Shown here: positions 32,946-45,439 of the stretch, piece after piece | Position numbering within the stretch: position 1 is the first letter of the stretch | Layout of the letters: every line of letters starts with the position of its first letter | Assembly: GCA_039707465.1 (NCBI GenBank) | Contig: CM077649.1 | Location: 11,344,501 to 11,408,500 of the forward strand | Direction of reading: 5' to 3' | Source: Rhabdophis nuchalis | Taxonomy: Eukaryota; Chordata; Lepidosauria; Squamata; Natricidae | Length of the DNA stretch: 64,000 nucleotides | Notes under the pieces: model-generated | Databases searched by the model: none | What the model was told of the DNA's origin: nothing | Seen by the model: only the letters and a program-made list of their open reading frames with translations | Position numbers and translations under genes: made by a program

Positions 32946-34855
32946 TTTTATTTTTTCCCTAATTCAATATTATATATTTTAAAAGAATATGAGAAGTAAG
33001 GAAGCTAAGGAAGGAAGCCAGGTACAGATGTAATAAATAAACAAATCTGAACTATCATAAAACTAACATTCCAATACATTGTTACAAACGTAAAATATTT
33101 CATATCTATTTTCTGGTCAGAATCTACATATCTCTGCTGAGCTTTAAAAATTCATGGATAACATTCGTCCGATAATTAAGAGACATGTTAAGTAATAAAT
33201 AATGCATTCTACTAATACTATGAATTATATAGCTAGTTGAAATACAAACTCTAGAAACCAAATTCTGGATGCAGCTCAGAATTTGCTGTGTTGGGATTTT
33301 AGCAAATACTGCCTATTGAAGCTAAAAGCTTGCAGATTGAGCGAGCTTTAATAAGTATAGGCTCAGAATATTTTTGCAATAGGTTTACTGTTCAGAGGAG
33401 CCATCAAATCATACTCTAGATTCCACCTCTTAATAACATGTGAAGGAATTGCATATTTTAAAATCTAGAACTAAATCTCATTTGATTTTTGTATCAGTCC
33501 AGAACATTTTGAAGGTAGCATTTGCAAGACATGCAGTTACATAACACAAGATATAATTGAATTGAACAGTAGATGTTTGTTTCCCCTCAAATAAAAGTTA
33601 ACTTTCTGGGTTTGATTTCAATTTGGCCACAAAGTGGTGTTACAATCCAGCAATATGTTTACTTCCTCATCCTCTGAGGCTGTTTTCTCTGATTTTCTTG
33701 CTTGTATTATTTTTTTTCCATGTACCAATAAAGTTCCCTATTGTAATGGTTTGTGGGAATGACCTTGAAGGGAAGGGCAAACAGAGGCACCCAAGGGAAT
33801 GTTTAGATAAGAGGCAATGTAGCCCACAGTAGGAATGTGGGCAGAGCAAGTGGCTCAGAAGGGACCTTTCATAGTTTTTTGGCTGTAAAAGAGGGGAAAA
33901 GGGGTATATTTTCAGACTTGCAAGATGCTGTTAGTGCAACCTAATAACAGACCTGCTGGTTTCAAAAAACTCATATCCCAGTTCCTCCTATTTTGTCCAT
34001 AGTTCCTAAGTAAATGTCTTATGCTCACATTATTGAGTGAATATTACGCTATATTGTGATGTATCAAATTGAGCAAGAGTTGTGTTTTGAAACATGCCAG
34101 GGAAATCTTTCCTGCAAGGCTAATTCATGCAATATTCAACACATTCACTCACATACTCACGTTTCCAGATTTTAAGCTAAAGAGTTTCAATTGTATACAG
34201 CTAAAGCACAACAATTAAACGTTATGTTGTACAATTGTACAATATAATTCACGGTTACGTTATTTTAAGATTATATTATTGCTTTCAACTGGCTTTAGCA
34301 CTTTATTATTACATTAAACATTTCACCTGATAATGTCAAATAACTAAAAATTATGAAAGTCAAAAAGAGGCATAGAATTTTGTCCTAACAACTTCAAAGA
34401 TCCTTGTTTATAAGAAAACGTTTAACAAGCAATTCACAGAGATGATCTTTGACCTTATTCCATCCCCTTGGCATTTTTCTAGTATCTAAGAGATAGTATA
34501 ATTTGACCTACTTTTTAAAGCCATGTTTGATGAAAATGTAGAAAGTTGACACCTAGCCCTCTCCTAGAAGAATGAAATATTAAAAAGGCAGAATATACTG
34601 TATTTCCCAAAAGGAGGAATGGAGAAACATGCTCTTGGAGATAGAAAGCAGCCTCCACCTTTCTTAATAATCCTCAGCTGATGTCAGCACTTACGCGATA
34701 AAGGGCTTATTGAGAACTAGATAGCTCTACTCATAAGCAAATACTCTCACCAGGAGCCAAAGCAGGACAAAAGCTATTAAGCCACAATAGGAATTATTGC
34801 ATCACCCTCAGAAACTTCAACCAAACATAGCTCAGGCAAACTCCTAGAATTTGTA
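32946..34855. other. AT-rich sequence, nothing recognised
   Basis: Two kilobases without recognised repeat or gene; open frames below 70 codons. Confidence 0.5.
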
Positions 34856-34859
34856 CTTT

Positions 34860-35335
34860 GCCTATGGAGCCAGCTATGACCCCTACATAACTCCTACATG
34901 GCCCCATGGGAGTCTGACAACAGCCAATAGAATACATGTTCTTGCACAGGAACAGGAAGCTCAAATAAAAAGCCCAGGGAAGGTATAACCCAGGGGTGGT
35001 ATTCCCTTACCTTCCCAACAGGTTCGCTAATGTGAGTGCATGCGTCACCTCCAGGCATGTGCACCAGCCTTTTGCGTATGCGCTTTTGGCAAAAAAAAAG
35101 GGCCTAAATGGGATGCCATACAGCCGGGGCGGGTGGATGTGGCCACCTATGATTTCAGCTACCGGTTCAGGCAAATTGGTCCAAACCAGTAGAATACCAC
35201 CTCTGATATACTTCCCCTCAACTCTATGTGGTTAGCTTCACCAGAACCATGTGCTTGGTGGTTCTGTTCATTATTAAACCATCTTTCCAATCAGTCTCCA
35301 TATTTCCAGGGTCTTTCTCCCAGCTTTGAACTCAA
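34860..35335 (+). mobile_element. Possible LTR remnant with a hAT insertion
   Basis: CCAATAG (34925), AAATAAAAAGCCC (34965) and ATTAAACC (35273) are arranged like CCAAT, TATA and poly(A) signals of an LTR. No ends or coding region are visible, so this is weak. Confidence 0.3.
34991..35205. mobile_element. hAT-type nonautonomous element
   Basis: Inverted ends CAGGGGTGGTATTC and GAATACCACCTCTG, 215 bp. The flanking octamers GTATAACC and ATATACTT agree only in the core TATA, so the duplication is decayed. Confidence 0.75.
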
Positions 35336-35749
35336 CCGCATGGATATTTCTTCCCACAAAATGATGGAAGAAGTATGCTGAAAGTCAATGCAATCTTTAC
35401 TGCATTGCAGAAAGGTAATAGAATGAAGCTGTTTTATGAAATGTTGTAAAAGTATTGATTAAGCAGCACATCCATTCATCCATGGTTGCATGCCATGCTG
35501 TTTCATTTAATATTTATTTTAAATGTTATCTTTACCCAAAATTCAAAAGATCACATATTTCTTTATGACAAAATATCTTGAGGGCACCAACCCTAATATT
35601 TTGAAATTTTTAAAGTTCCATCTACAGTTGGAAAGTAAGGATGCACATATAGTTTATTTTTGAATAAGTCTGATCAAACTGGCTGGATTTAGTTTGGGGT
35701 AGGTCCACATCCTTGCACTGCCAAAATTTACAAACCAGAGCAGTCAAAA
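35214..35749. other. AT-rich sequence, nothing recognised
   Basis: No gene seen; the first 120 bases may belong to the LTR-like segment. Confidence 0.45.
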
Positions 35750-36245
35750 TGTAAACTCTTTTGGTCGCCACGATGTAGAAAAGACGTGGAGACTCCGGAA
35801 AGAGTGCAGAGAAGAGCAACCAAGATGATTAGGGAACTGGAGACTAAAACATATGAAGAACGGCTGCAGGAACTGGGTATGTCTAGTTTGATGAAGAGAA
35901 GGACCAGGGGAGACATGATAGCAGTGTTCCGATATCTCAGAGGGTGCCACAAAGAAGAGGGAGCCAAACTATTCTCCAAGGCACCTGGGGGCAGGACAAG
36001 AAGCAATGGGTGGAAACTAATCAAGGAGAGAAGCAACTTAGAACTAAGGAGAAATTTCCTGACAGTTAGAACAATTAACCTCTGGAACAGCTTGCCTCCA
36101 GAAGTTGTGAATGCCCCAACCCTGGAAGCCTTTAAAAAGATGTTAGATAGCCATTTGTCTGAAATGGTATAAGGTTCCTGCCCACGCAGGGGGTTGGACT
36201 AGAAGACCTACAAGGTCCCTTCCAACTCTGCTATTGTATTATTGT
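35750..36245 (+). mobile_element. CR1 LINE 3' end with open C-terminal frame
   Basis: The frame 35786-36172 is intact for 128 codons: [59 protein letters not shown], then FKKMLDSHLSEMV and stop. This is the CR1 reverse transcriptase C-terminus. The tail has GGTATAAGG at the position where other copies carry hAT insertions, and ends CTGCTATTGTATTATTG. Confidence 0.95.
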
Positions 36246-37624
36246 ATCTACAGACCCCTCATATCCTGGACAAATTACCTCCAGATTTTGTATATATGTA
36301 CTAGTGGTCTAACCTTATTTAAATATATATCTGGAATAAATGATGAAGATTGGCAGTACAAGCATGGCATAATAAAGATTACTCTAAAGATTAGATTTTC
36401 TTCCTAACATCCTTTGTACCCCTTGAATTCATAATACCATAATGTGCTTTGTCTGATTTTGTCTTTGCACATATAATTTGTTTGCGTAATAGCTCCCCCA
36501 TCTCATACAAAATGACTCTGGATAGTTTACAATAACACCAGCAATGGAAACATTCTACCAAACCAATTTAAACATGTTTATTGGCTTTGTTGACTTTGTG
36601 TTCGATAAAGTATTTTTATTTGAAAATCATAGTTAATGGTTTAACATGTTCTGCTGAAACACAATCAAATATAACTTATTCAATAAACAATGGTTGAACA
36701 GTTCATGGCTTTATCTATGTATGAAATGGAATAAAATCTAAAAAATGTATCCCATGGCTTTGCCTGAACCAGATCAGTCTTGTACATTTAACACGGCAAT
36801 TATATATACCCATATGATTAAGAACCCTACTGTTTGTCAAAATTATAATTGGAGGACCTATTTTGGCCTATTTCTGGTCGTAAGAAGTACTAATGGGCTT
36901 GAAAAGTACGATAGTGGTATTCTCAATAGCGGTATTATAATTGACTTGGATTTTATATCTTATTTATTTTCTTTGGCTTTTACTGAAAGTGTATTTTAAA
37001 TCATATTTGTCATTCTTATATATGCTGTTTTGCTGCTGATTGATTTTGCACATCACATATCTTTGATTTATAGTTTTATGAGCTTGTATGGGGTATCGCA
37101 ATTGCATGTCATATATTACAAGCCATTTGGGCAGTGTCTGTTAATGATTAAAATATATACAATAATGAAATATACCTATTTATTAGAGGGTAAGTAGGAT
37201 TGATTTCTGAATAACCATGCACAGACTTTGCTGCAAGAAAGATCAAGTAATCTGATAAATTAAAAAATGAGTTTTTTGCAATAGTTTTGAAAGCCTGCCT
37301 GTCTTATGCAGGCCATAGTCTTATCTAGTGTTATAAAAACAAAACGATGTCAAATATGACAGAAACACAAGTAATAATTCTCATTAAAAATCTGACTTTC
37401 ATCCAAACAAGAAAAGTTGCCCTCTGAATTTTACTAGCAAGCTTTAAAATAGTGTTCCGCTAGCTCATTATCTCCTTTGATTAAAACAAATAGACTTTCA
37501 ATAGAAAATAATACAGTATATGTAGCTCAGAGATGACTGATAGAATCCTTAGTACTCCCTGAGCTTCATTGCTTGCAGACATTTTATTAGCCAACAAGGT
37601 AACATCATGTAATGTTGTTATATT
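36246..37624. other. AT-rich sequence, nothing recognised
   Basis: No gene or named repeat seen; an 84-codon frame at 36745 has no domain. Confidence 0.5.
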
Positions 37625-37627
37625 ATA

Positions 37628-38095
37628 TAAATAACTAAGGGGTTGTCATAAAGAAGAGGGAATCAATCTATTTTTTGAAAGCACTGGAAGGCAGAACAAG
37701 AAGTGATAGATAGAAACTAATGAAGGAAAGAACCAACCTAGAACTAAGGATAAATTTTCTTAGAGCGATAAATCAGTAGAGAGGGCAGCTTTCCTTATTT
37801 GGATGAAAGTCAGATCACTCCAGAGTTCACTGGAGTTTTTTATGAAGAGATTGGATAACCATTTGTCTGAAATGGCTTAGGGCAGGGGTCTCCAACCTTT
37901 GCAACTTTAAGTCTGAAGGACCTCAGCTCCCAGACTTCTCCAGCCAGCTTTGCTGGCTGGAGAAGTCTGGGAGCTGAAGTCCTTCAGACTTAAAGTTTCA
38001 AAGGTTGGAGACCCCTGGCTTAGGGTCTCCTGCTTGAGGAGGGGGTTGGACTAGAAAACCTCCCAGGTCCCTTCCAATTCTGTAATTCTGTTACT
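37628..38095 (+). mobile_element. CR1 LINE 3' end, old, with hAT hairpin inside
   Basis: Degenerate CR1 (GGGTTGTCATAAAGAAGAGG, then ACCATTTGTCTGAAATGGC) split at GCTTAGGG by the hairpin 37883-38017. It resumes with the tail GGGGGTTGGACTAGAAAACC and ends TTCTGTAATTCTGTTACTG. Confidence 0.9.
37883..38017. mobile_element. hAT hairpin MITE, flavour A, in a CR1 tail
   Basis: 135-bp palindrome; target duplication GCTTAGGG at 37875-37882 and 38018-38025, exact. Confidence 0.96.
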
Positions 38096-38162
38096 GTACT
38101 TGGTTGGATTCCACAAATGGGCTTTAAATGCCAGGCAGAAATCTGAAAGACTTCTACCTGCG

Positions 38163-38296
38163 CAGGGATGTCAAACTGGCAGTCTGTGAGCCAGATGCAT
38201 CATGTGCAGGCCACATACACCCCAGCCCCACAAATGGGGAAAATGTTGTGATACGTCACGTGACAGCAACGTGACGCTGCAAGTTTTACACCCATG
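38163..38296 (+). mobile_element. Short hAT-type element
   Basis: Ends CAGGGATGTCAAACTGG and AGTTTTACACCCATG, imperfect inverted repeats related to the element at 38927. The flanking octamers do not match. Confidence 0.5.
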
Positions 38297-38304
38297 CTGT
38301 AGAG

Positions 38305-38918
38305 GAAAAGAAAAGAAGTCTCTCTCGCTTGACTGATTTATTGCTTTTTGCTGACTGGCTTACAACATCTGAATTCAGTTCATGTTGCACCATTACATGC
38401 TGCCACAGAATCACAATGGCTGGGATCGCACAACATTTAAAACTGAAGAAACCACATTATAGCTTAGCACAAAGAGTAATGTACAATGCACTCTTCATAG
38501 GAATCGCTTCTATAATAGGCTTCTGTCTCATATTCCCATCTCAGCTTTCTTTCTCCATCAGACTCAGCCCTGTGTTTAGCAGCTAACCTGGTCACTATAG
38601 GGGATAAGAATTCTACCTTGTCAGGTGTGCACCCTAATAGAAGGAAAAAGGAAAAAGAAAAATGACTGAACATATGATTTGTCTATCACTCAATTTCCCC
38701 CCCCTCCCCAAACAACCCAATATAACCATTGATATCAATCTAATATTTGCACACTAGAAAACTGTCTTATAAATGAAATGTCATGAATGTTGGAATGAAA
38801 CCACATATTTATTTGAAATGAGACACCAATTCATAAAAGAAGTGACCCTGAACTGTGAAATGGGAAGCAAATAAATTTGATAATGATGGTAATAATAAAA
38901 ATAAAAGCAAGGAAGAAG
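38305..38918. other. Unassigned sequence
   Basis: An 85-codon frame at 38329 has no domain. No gene seen. Confidence 0.45.
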
Positions 38919-38926
38919 AGCTAGAG

Positions 38927-39141
38927 CAGGCAGGGGTGGGTTTCAAATTTTTTAGAACCTACTCTGTAGGTGTGGCCTATTTTGTGGGCGTGGCTTGGCA
39001 GTCATGTGACAAGTGGGAGTGGCCACCTTTTAAAATGTGGTGAAACTCATTTAACAACGCTCTTGCTTAGCAACCAAAATTTTGGACTCAATTGTGATGA
39101 TAAATTCTTTCTTTCTTTCTTTTCTTTCTTTTCTTTCTTTT

Positions 39142-39204
<63 letters not shown>

Positions 39205-39759
39205 CTCTCTCTCTTTCTTTTTTTTTTTTCTTCCTTCCTTCCTTTTTTCCTTCCTTTCCTTCCCGTTGGGTCACTGGCAGCGGTGGGCCAGATTTACTTC
39301 CAGGTACACCGGTGGAACCCCCTCTCACCGGTTCTCTAAATTTCACCAACCGGTTCTCGCGAGTAGGTGCGAACCTGCAGAAACCCACCCCTGAGAGCAG
39401 GGGTGTGAAACTGAAGGCCCAGGAGCTGGAGCTGGCCCGCAGGGTGCTTAGATGTGGCCCGGGGGTGGGGGTGGGGGCTGGAAATAGCAAAGGACCGGCT
39501 TGCGGTGCCCCTGCCAATGAAAATGGAGCTTGGGAGGGCAGCGTGCAGCCATCTCAAACTCTGTTTTTGCTGGCAGAGGGTTGCAGGAGGCCATTGCAGC
39601 CGAAAATGGAGCTCTGGAGCCCGTTTTCGCTGGCAGAGCACACGGGCCACCACAAGTGACATCATTCTGGTCACATCCACTTTGGCCACACACACCCTTC
39701 CACTGAGGTCAAACACAAACCTGATATGGCCCTCAGTGAAATCGAGTTTGACACCCCTG
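38927..39759 (+). mobile_element. hAT-type element F, interrupted by element E
   Basis: Ends CAGGGGTGTGAAACTG and GAGTTTGACACCCCTG. Its target duplication AGCTAGAG lies at 38919-38926 and 39760-39767. The first four bases (38927-38930) are separated from the rest (39398 onward) by a younger insertion. The interior is GC-rich (CCCGGGGGTGGGGG at 39459). Confidence 0.92.
38931..39393. mobile_element. hAT-type element E with internal (TTCT)n, copy 1
   Basis: 463 bp with ends CAGGGGTGGGTTTC and AAACCCACCCCTG. Target duplication AGAGCAGG at 38923-38930 and 39394-39401. It holds a long (TTCT)n/(TTCC)n tract at 39102-39262, and the blocks GTGGGCGTGGCTTGGC and CACCGGTTCTCTAAATTTC. Copy 2 is at 48647 in the opposite orientation. 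Confidence 0.95.
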
Positions 39760-39767
39760 AGCTAGAG

Positions 39768-40480
39768 GAAAGGAGGACAAACACTCCCAATTATTCTGTT
39801 TCCATTATTCAGTCCATTATTTATGAATGTGTGATCGGTCTCCAAGATCTCATTCTTAGACCTTCTGAAGTTGGCAGAAGTGTGGGTGGGTGGCTTAGCT
39901 TTGCTTTTGACAAAAGGACTGGAAAATAACAAAAAACCTCCAACAGAGCTTGTAAAACTCAACTAGTAAAATTATCTTAAGCCATCTGTAATGCATTGCA
40001 GAATTAACCCAAACTGTTCCACACCCATAAAGTAAATAAGTAAATCAAATATTTGACTGAACCTCTGAGTACTAAAAATCCTGGATATTGACAGGTATCA
40101 GGTAGCATTTTGAATATACATTTTGGATTAAATCATATTATATTCACTAGACTTAGTTCTACATTTAACATACCTAAACTGAATATTCTCCCATTCAAAA
40201 TTTTAAAAAGTATCTGCATAACTGTTCTGTCTTCACCACCCTTTTCCCCTTCTACCTCATTCTAATTTAAATGCTACATCCATCAATTTAGCAACTTCAT
40301 GTATCTGAGTGGGTTTAGTGCACCAAAGGTCCCTCCTGTTTTTTGAGTTCCATAAATTATTGCTGTTTTCCTCCTACAGTACAATCCTTGTGTGTACATG
40401 TTTTACAGGAAGTAAATGCAGCAAAGATTTCATATCACCTCAAAGACGAACAAGTTTATTCTAGCACAGAAGTGACAGAA
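39768..40480. other. AT-rich sequence, nothing recognised
   Basis: No gene or named repeat seen. Confidence 0.5.
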
Positions 40481-40503
40481 TTAATTAATTAATTAATTAA
40501 TTT
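40481..40503. repeat. (AATT)n simple repeat
   Basis: About six units of TTAA/AATT. Confidence 0.9.
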
Positions 40504-40757
40504 AACTTAATTAAATCAACGTGGGTGCCACTTGGCTCCACCAGCTCTTTTATTAAACACATGACGGGAGAACGGTCATATTGCTTACAATTTTAGTCCA
40601 TTGTAAATGAAATGAAATCAAGTTTAATTTTTTCTTGGTCCCACCCTAAGCACAACTTTTAAAGACTATGGTGGTGATGGTGGGGTTTGCCTCCACTCCC
40701 AAAATGTGCAGTCTATTCCAGGCCTGCAAGTAATTATTTCTTTTATCAGATTATAAA

Positions 40758-41100
40758 CAGTAATGCGAGACCATCTCCTGCCCCATACATCCCTCTGACT
40801 GATCCGCTCCCATAGAGAGGGCCTTCTCTGGGTGCCGTTGGCTGGGCAATGCCGGTTGGCGACACCCAGGGGAAGGGCCTTCTCTGTGGCAGGCCCAACC
40901 CTCTGGAACGACCTGCCCCCTGAACTCCGCACTACCACGGACCTCCGCCTTTTCCGCCGGCGTCTTAAAACGCATTTATTCCAACAAGCTGGCCTAGCAT
41001 AACCACCCGATATGGACTTTTATTAGTTATAAATTTTAATCAGAGGATTTTAAAATGTTTTTAGCACGGGGTAACTTAAGTTTAATTAAATCAGTGTTGA
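40758..41100 (+). mobile_element. L2-like LINE 3' fragment
   Basis: Plus-strand frame with IRSHREGLLWVPLAGQCRLA, LWNDLPPELRTTTDLRLFRR and HLFQQAGLA then stop near 40999. One stop codon interrupts the start. The tail hairpin is not preserved. Confidence 0.88.
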
Positions 41101-41424
41101 AGCAATGTAAGACCTACAGTTTTTGTTCTTGTCATTATATTGTACACCTGCATGATAACATTTGGAAATCCCTCAAGACTAGGCTATGTCTTCATCAGTG
41201 GCTTTAACAAATAAAAACCATTAATCATCTTTATCATTCATCTATAAATGACGATACAGATAGTTCACACGCACACACCCATGAGGCAGGGCATAAAGCG
41301 ATTTTTGGACATAAGAGTGATATGAGTCAGGGTCAGACTAGATGATCTTTAGTCATTTTTATCTTTATGCTTTTTAAGGTACAAAAAGCATCTTTGAGAC
41401 AGGAAGCTCGAAAGGAAATTCAAA
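41101..41424. other. AT-rich sequence, nothing recognised
   Basis: No gene seen. Confidence 0.45.
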
Positions 41425-41751
41425 TGTCAAACCACAAACACCTGCTTGTAAATAGGTCGAGTTAGTTGGTAGGCCCCTTGCAAGTCAGACATAGGGCTTA
41501 ACCACAAAAGTCAGAGAGAAAATAATGTTTCCTGTATGCTTCTCTGCCGAGCAATAAGGAGCTTAACCAATCAGAGATGAGTTAAGTAGTTCCTGTGATG
41601 CTGTCTTTGTCAAAGTATAAGAATGCGTGTTTGCTATCAGAAGACTGTGCAGAAGTTACACGCTGGCCTTTAACTAGCTTTCTGAACCTGGCAGCCATAA
41701 ATAAACTTTTCCTGATTCTGAGAAGTCCAAGCCTCGTTATTTCCTGCAACA
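41425..41751 (+). mobile_element. Putative solo LTR
   Basis: A 327-bp segment from TGTCAAACC to CCTGCAACA has the LTR order: CCAATCAGAGATG (41558), TATAAGAATGCG (41616) and AATAAAC (41700), with 80 bases from TATA to poly(A) signal. It starts TG and ends CA. No target duplication is evident and no internal retroviral region follows, so ends may be off. Confidence 0.5.
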
Positions 41752-41844
41752 CCCATACCGCCACTTTGTTGAACATTTAATTCCCACAGCACTGTCTAAT
41801 TTCTCATCTTTTCATCTCCTTGTCTTTCCTATTATTTTCTCCTA

Positions 41845-42356
41845 TTGGGTGTAGCTTGTAGCAGAGGCAGTAGCCGGAGGCAGAGGTGCAAGGGGAAGAC
41901 ACATGGTCTGGCCTCCCGGGTGCGCTGCGCAGCCCTGCCCCATCCCAGCCACATGGGATGGAGCAGTAGTCTGCATCACGTACCTCCCTTGACACTGCTT
42001 GTTGCTGGACACCTCCCACCGGGCACACACACACACGTGAAAGTCCGGCGAGCGGGGTGCTGATCTGCAACCTTGTGGCATCCATCTGGGCCAGACTGCG
42101 GCCCTACCTGGTCCTTTCCCCTGGGCGTGCGCATGGGAGATAGCGAGTGCACAAGACTACCTCCTGTGCGCACACCTAAGGCTGGCCACGGTCCAGCCTG
42201 GCTGGACACCACCAGGTTGCAGATCAATGCTTTGTCGGGCTGGGTCAGGCTGGGGCCCAGTCGGCCAGTCCTTCACGGTTTCTTGGGTAGTCCCGCAGAC
42301 CAGATCTAAACACCTCATGGGCCGGATCTGGCTGTGGGCCTTGAGTTTGACACCTC
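41845..42356 (+). mobile_element. GC-rich element with F-like hAT right end
   Basis: Ends with GTGGGCCTTGAGTTTGACACC, close to the right end of element F. The interior is GC-rich with TTGTGGCATCCATCTGGGCC. The left end is not recognised. Confidence 0.4.
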
Positions 42357-42922
42357 CAATTTATTACCTATTACTTGCTTTTTATATGTACATTGTGAGC
42401 TTAACGTTTGTTCAAGAGATTCAGATTCTCTCTAGACATCCTCATCACAATACATTCTGAAGAGACTCTGAACCTCAAAATCTTAATCTAATATGTAACT
42501 ATTTTAAAGTAATTTCATTTGGAATTCTGATATTACTATGTTCTCCTGTTTCCCTGTAATCCTCTTTTCCAGTAAATTCCTTTTTATATCTATAACTTTG
42601 GCTTCTAAAAGAGAATGTTCTTATTACATTCTTATTTTTTAAAAATTCCCACATGTGAGAAAGTATGATTGTGCAATTATCACGGGTGTTTCTAAACTGG
42701 TTTGTTAAATTTATTGTTTTGGGACTATGGGACCAAAAGTCAAAGTATGCTCCTATTTTTTTGAGAGTTGGGCTCAAGGAAAAAAATATCCAGCAGAAAA
42801 GATAGAAGCTCTCATTTAGACTAAAGTATTAGCTGTTTTAGCTTGACTAGTGGCAGAATTATCATTACTATTATAATTCTTTTTGGAAAGCCTTTGAAGA
42901 GACTGCCAGTGAAGTCTGAAGC
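42357..42922. other. AT-rich sequence, nothing recognised
   Basis: No gene seen. Confidence 0.45.
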
Positions 42923-42980
42923 GAGAATTCTGGGAGCTGAAATCTTTCAGACTTAAAGTTGCAAAGGTTGGAGACCCCTG
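42923..42980. mobile_element. hAT hairpin MITE, flavour A, right arm only
   Basis: GAATTCTGGGAGCTGAAATC to GGTTGGAGACCCCTG. No left arm. Confidence 0.85.
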
Positions 42981-42984
42981 CATT

Positions 42985-43023
<39 letters not shown>

Positions 43024-43282
43024 TGATTGATTTCTAGACCGCCCCCTCTCCCCGAAGGGACTCGGGGCGGTGTACAGGTAAAAATTAAAACTATGACAAT
43101 CAACAATACATATAAACTAAAATCGAATTAAATAATCCCTTGTACAAATTTATAAAAATTAAAAACTTAACCTTAAAACGTAATCACAAAATTTAAAAAT
43201 TACAAACTGAGGCGGGAAAGATGGAATTAGGCCAGGCCGGCCAGATGAAACAGGTGGGTTTTGAGTTTCTGACGGAACATTA
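42985..43282 (-). mobile_element. L2-like LINE 3' end, minus strand
   Basis: (ATTG)n then the tail hairpin in reverse (AGACCGCCCCCTCTCCCCG, GGGACTCGGGGCGG), the 3' UTR and the end of the ORF (GGCCAGGCCGGCCAGATG). Confidence 0.88.
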
Positions 43283-43289
43283 AACCATA

Positions 43290-43725
43290 CATCTGCTTGA
43301 ACTCACCAACCCTATTCATATATGCACAATTCATTCAGGTATAGTGAAAAGAGCCCTCAGAACAGTGTCTAGCATTGATAAAGATGGCTGCATCCATGCA
43401 AGTTGTACACAGCTTTTCAGGGGTGGCAGGATTGTAACAGGAACATTCAGAAACCAGGTAGAGAGGCCTTACAACCAAATCTGGAAATTGTTGGGGATTT
43501 TCCTATTCTGCTCTACTATACAATTGAGTGAATTCCTGTATTAGCAAAGATGTGTTAAAGAAGAGATGCCATAACCCCTAGGGTCACAGTTGTAATATTC
43601 TAGACTACCTCGTTCTGTCTTATTAGATCCATTTCATACCCATTTCATTGGCTATGAAATTATGAGAAACACTATAAAAGGATTGCACTGAGCTTATCTT
43701 GCTGCTTATGGTGAGATTTATATTA
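43290..43725. other. AT-rich sequence, nothing recognised
   Basis: No gene seen. Confidence 0.45.
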
Positions 43726-43730
43726 AATCG

Positions 43731-44601
43731 GCGCCCCAGTTCAACCAGTTGACTCCCATCACTGGCCATAGGGGGCGAACATCTTGCCCCTGTGGATCGG
43801 GCATGCAACTTAGGCGTCCTCCTAGATGCCCGGCTGTCGATGGAGGACCATGTGACAGCCGTGGCTAGGGGGGCGTTTTACCAGGTTCGCCTGGTGCGCC
43901 AGTTGCGTCCCCTATTGGACCGGGACGCCCTTCGCACAGTCACTCATGCGCTTGTGATGTCCCGTCTAGACTACTGTAATGCTCTCTACATGGGGCTCCC
44001 CTTGAGGTGCACCCGAAGGCCACAGCTGGTCCAGAACGCGGCCGCACGGGCAGTTATGGGAGCTACTAGGTACTCCCACGTAACACCGTTCCTGCGCGAG
44101 CTGCACTGGCTGCCTGTGGCCTTTCGGGGGCGTTTCAAGGTGTTGGTCACCATCTTTAAAGCACTCCATGGCACAGGACCTAGTTATTTGCGGGATCGTA
44201 TCCTGCCCCATACATCCCTTCGGCCGATTCGCTCCCACAGAGAGGGACTTCTCCGGGTGCCGTCCACTAGGCAATGCCAGCGGGCGACGCCCAGGGGAAG
44301 GGCCTTCTCTGTGGTGGGCCCGACCCTTTGGAACAACCTACCCCCCGATATTAGAACTACCACGGACCTCCACTCCTTCCGCCAAAAACTTAAGACCCAT
44401 CTGTTCTATCAGGCCGGTTTGGCCTAATTTATGCTTCTCGCTCCAGTCTGTAATTTAAATTGTTTTATTTGGTTTTAATGGGATATAGTTTTAATGTTTT
44501 ATAAATTTGTACAGGGCTATTTAATTTGATTTTAATTATGTATGTATTGTCATGTTTTTTAGATGTTTTAATTTTCCTGTACACCGCCCCGAGTCCCTTA
44601 T

Positions 44602-44642
<41 letters not shown>
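43731..44642 (+). mobile_element. L2-like LINE, reverse transcriptase C-terminus and tail
   Basis: Open for 211 codons at 43792-44427: NLGVLLDARLSMEDHVTAVA, ALVMSRLDYCNALYMGLPLR, RELHWLPVAFRGRFKVLVTI, LWNNLPPDIRTTTDLHSFRQ and the finish FYQAGLA. The tail CACCGCCCCGAGTCCC is followed by (AAAT)n to 44642. It is close to the copy at 23463, consistent with one recently active subfamily. Confidence 0.94.
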
Positions 44643-44747
44643 AAACTAAAAAAAGTTACTGAGCAACTATATTTTAGTGCAAGTTTAAGTTTATGTACCT
44701 TATTATAATTGCAGGGGAGAGATGGCAAGCTGCAGGGGAGAGATGGC

Positions 44748-44802
44748 AATTCTGGGAGCTGAAGTCCTTCAGACTTAAAGTTGCAAAGGTTGGAGACCCC
44801 TG
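44748..44802. mobile_element. hAT hairpin MITE, flavour A, right arm only
   Basis: AATTCTGGGAGCTGAAGTCC to GGAGACCCCTG. A short tandem duplication (GCAGGGGAGAGATGGCAA, twice, 44711-44747) lies where the left arm should be. Confidence 0.85.
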
Positions 44803-44810
44803 GTTTAATA

Positions 44811-45202
44811 TATACTGGCTTGGGATGTTTGTGTTCCCATTTATTTTAGGATATGGTCTTTGGTGGCATAAAGTCTCCAATACACTTGTCTAAAATTGAG
44901 GCGGCCCATTAATTTCAATAATGAATGTTATTCATTACCTAAATTAATGCAGCCTTTGGAATAGAAAAAGGTTTCTATCCCAGCTGTAAAAAAACATTGC
45001 GGTTCTGCCAAAGAGCCTTCTATAGACTGGAAAGATCAGGGACAAAAGGTTTATGAGATTAAAATAAACGGAATGAGTACCATTGTTCCTAAATTCTACC
45101 CTTTACAACAATGTGTGTAATCAAAACACAGGATCCAAAACAATTTAAGACTCGCTGAAATGTTTATTATATGAGCAGTATGTACGGGAGGGGACTTCAC
45201 CA

Positions 45203-45204
<2 letters not shown>
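44811..45204. other. AT-rich sequence, nothing recognised
   Basis: No gene seen. Confidence 0.45.

Positions 45205-45280
<76 letters not shown>
45205..45280. repeat. (GATA)n microsatellite
   Basis: About 19 perfect units of the Bkm-type GATA repeat, abundant in snakes. A (AAT)n tract follows at 45297-45319. Confidence 0.98.
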
Positions 45281-45439
45281 GCACATATATCATACTTAAT
45301 AATAATAATAATAATAATCTTTATTGTCATTGTAAAAAACTTCCTGCTTTTCTACCATTATTGTCTTTAAAAAGACAGCAATTGTCTAGATTCCTTGTTT
45401 CTATTTTATTAACACGGTCCCATTCATTTAAAAATGCAC

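Noticed and set aside
39047..39517. 156-codon minus-strand frame with KKKERKK repeats
   Set aside because: Translation of the (TTCT)n tract inside hAT element E.
45205..45280. GATA tract as evidence for a sex chromosome
   Set aside because: Bkm-type GATA repeats are enriched on snake W chromosomes but also occur on autosomes; one tract says nothing about location.
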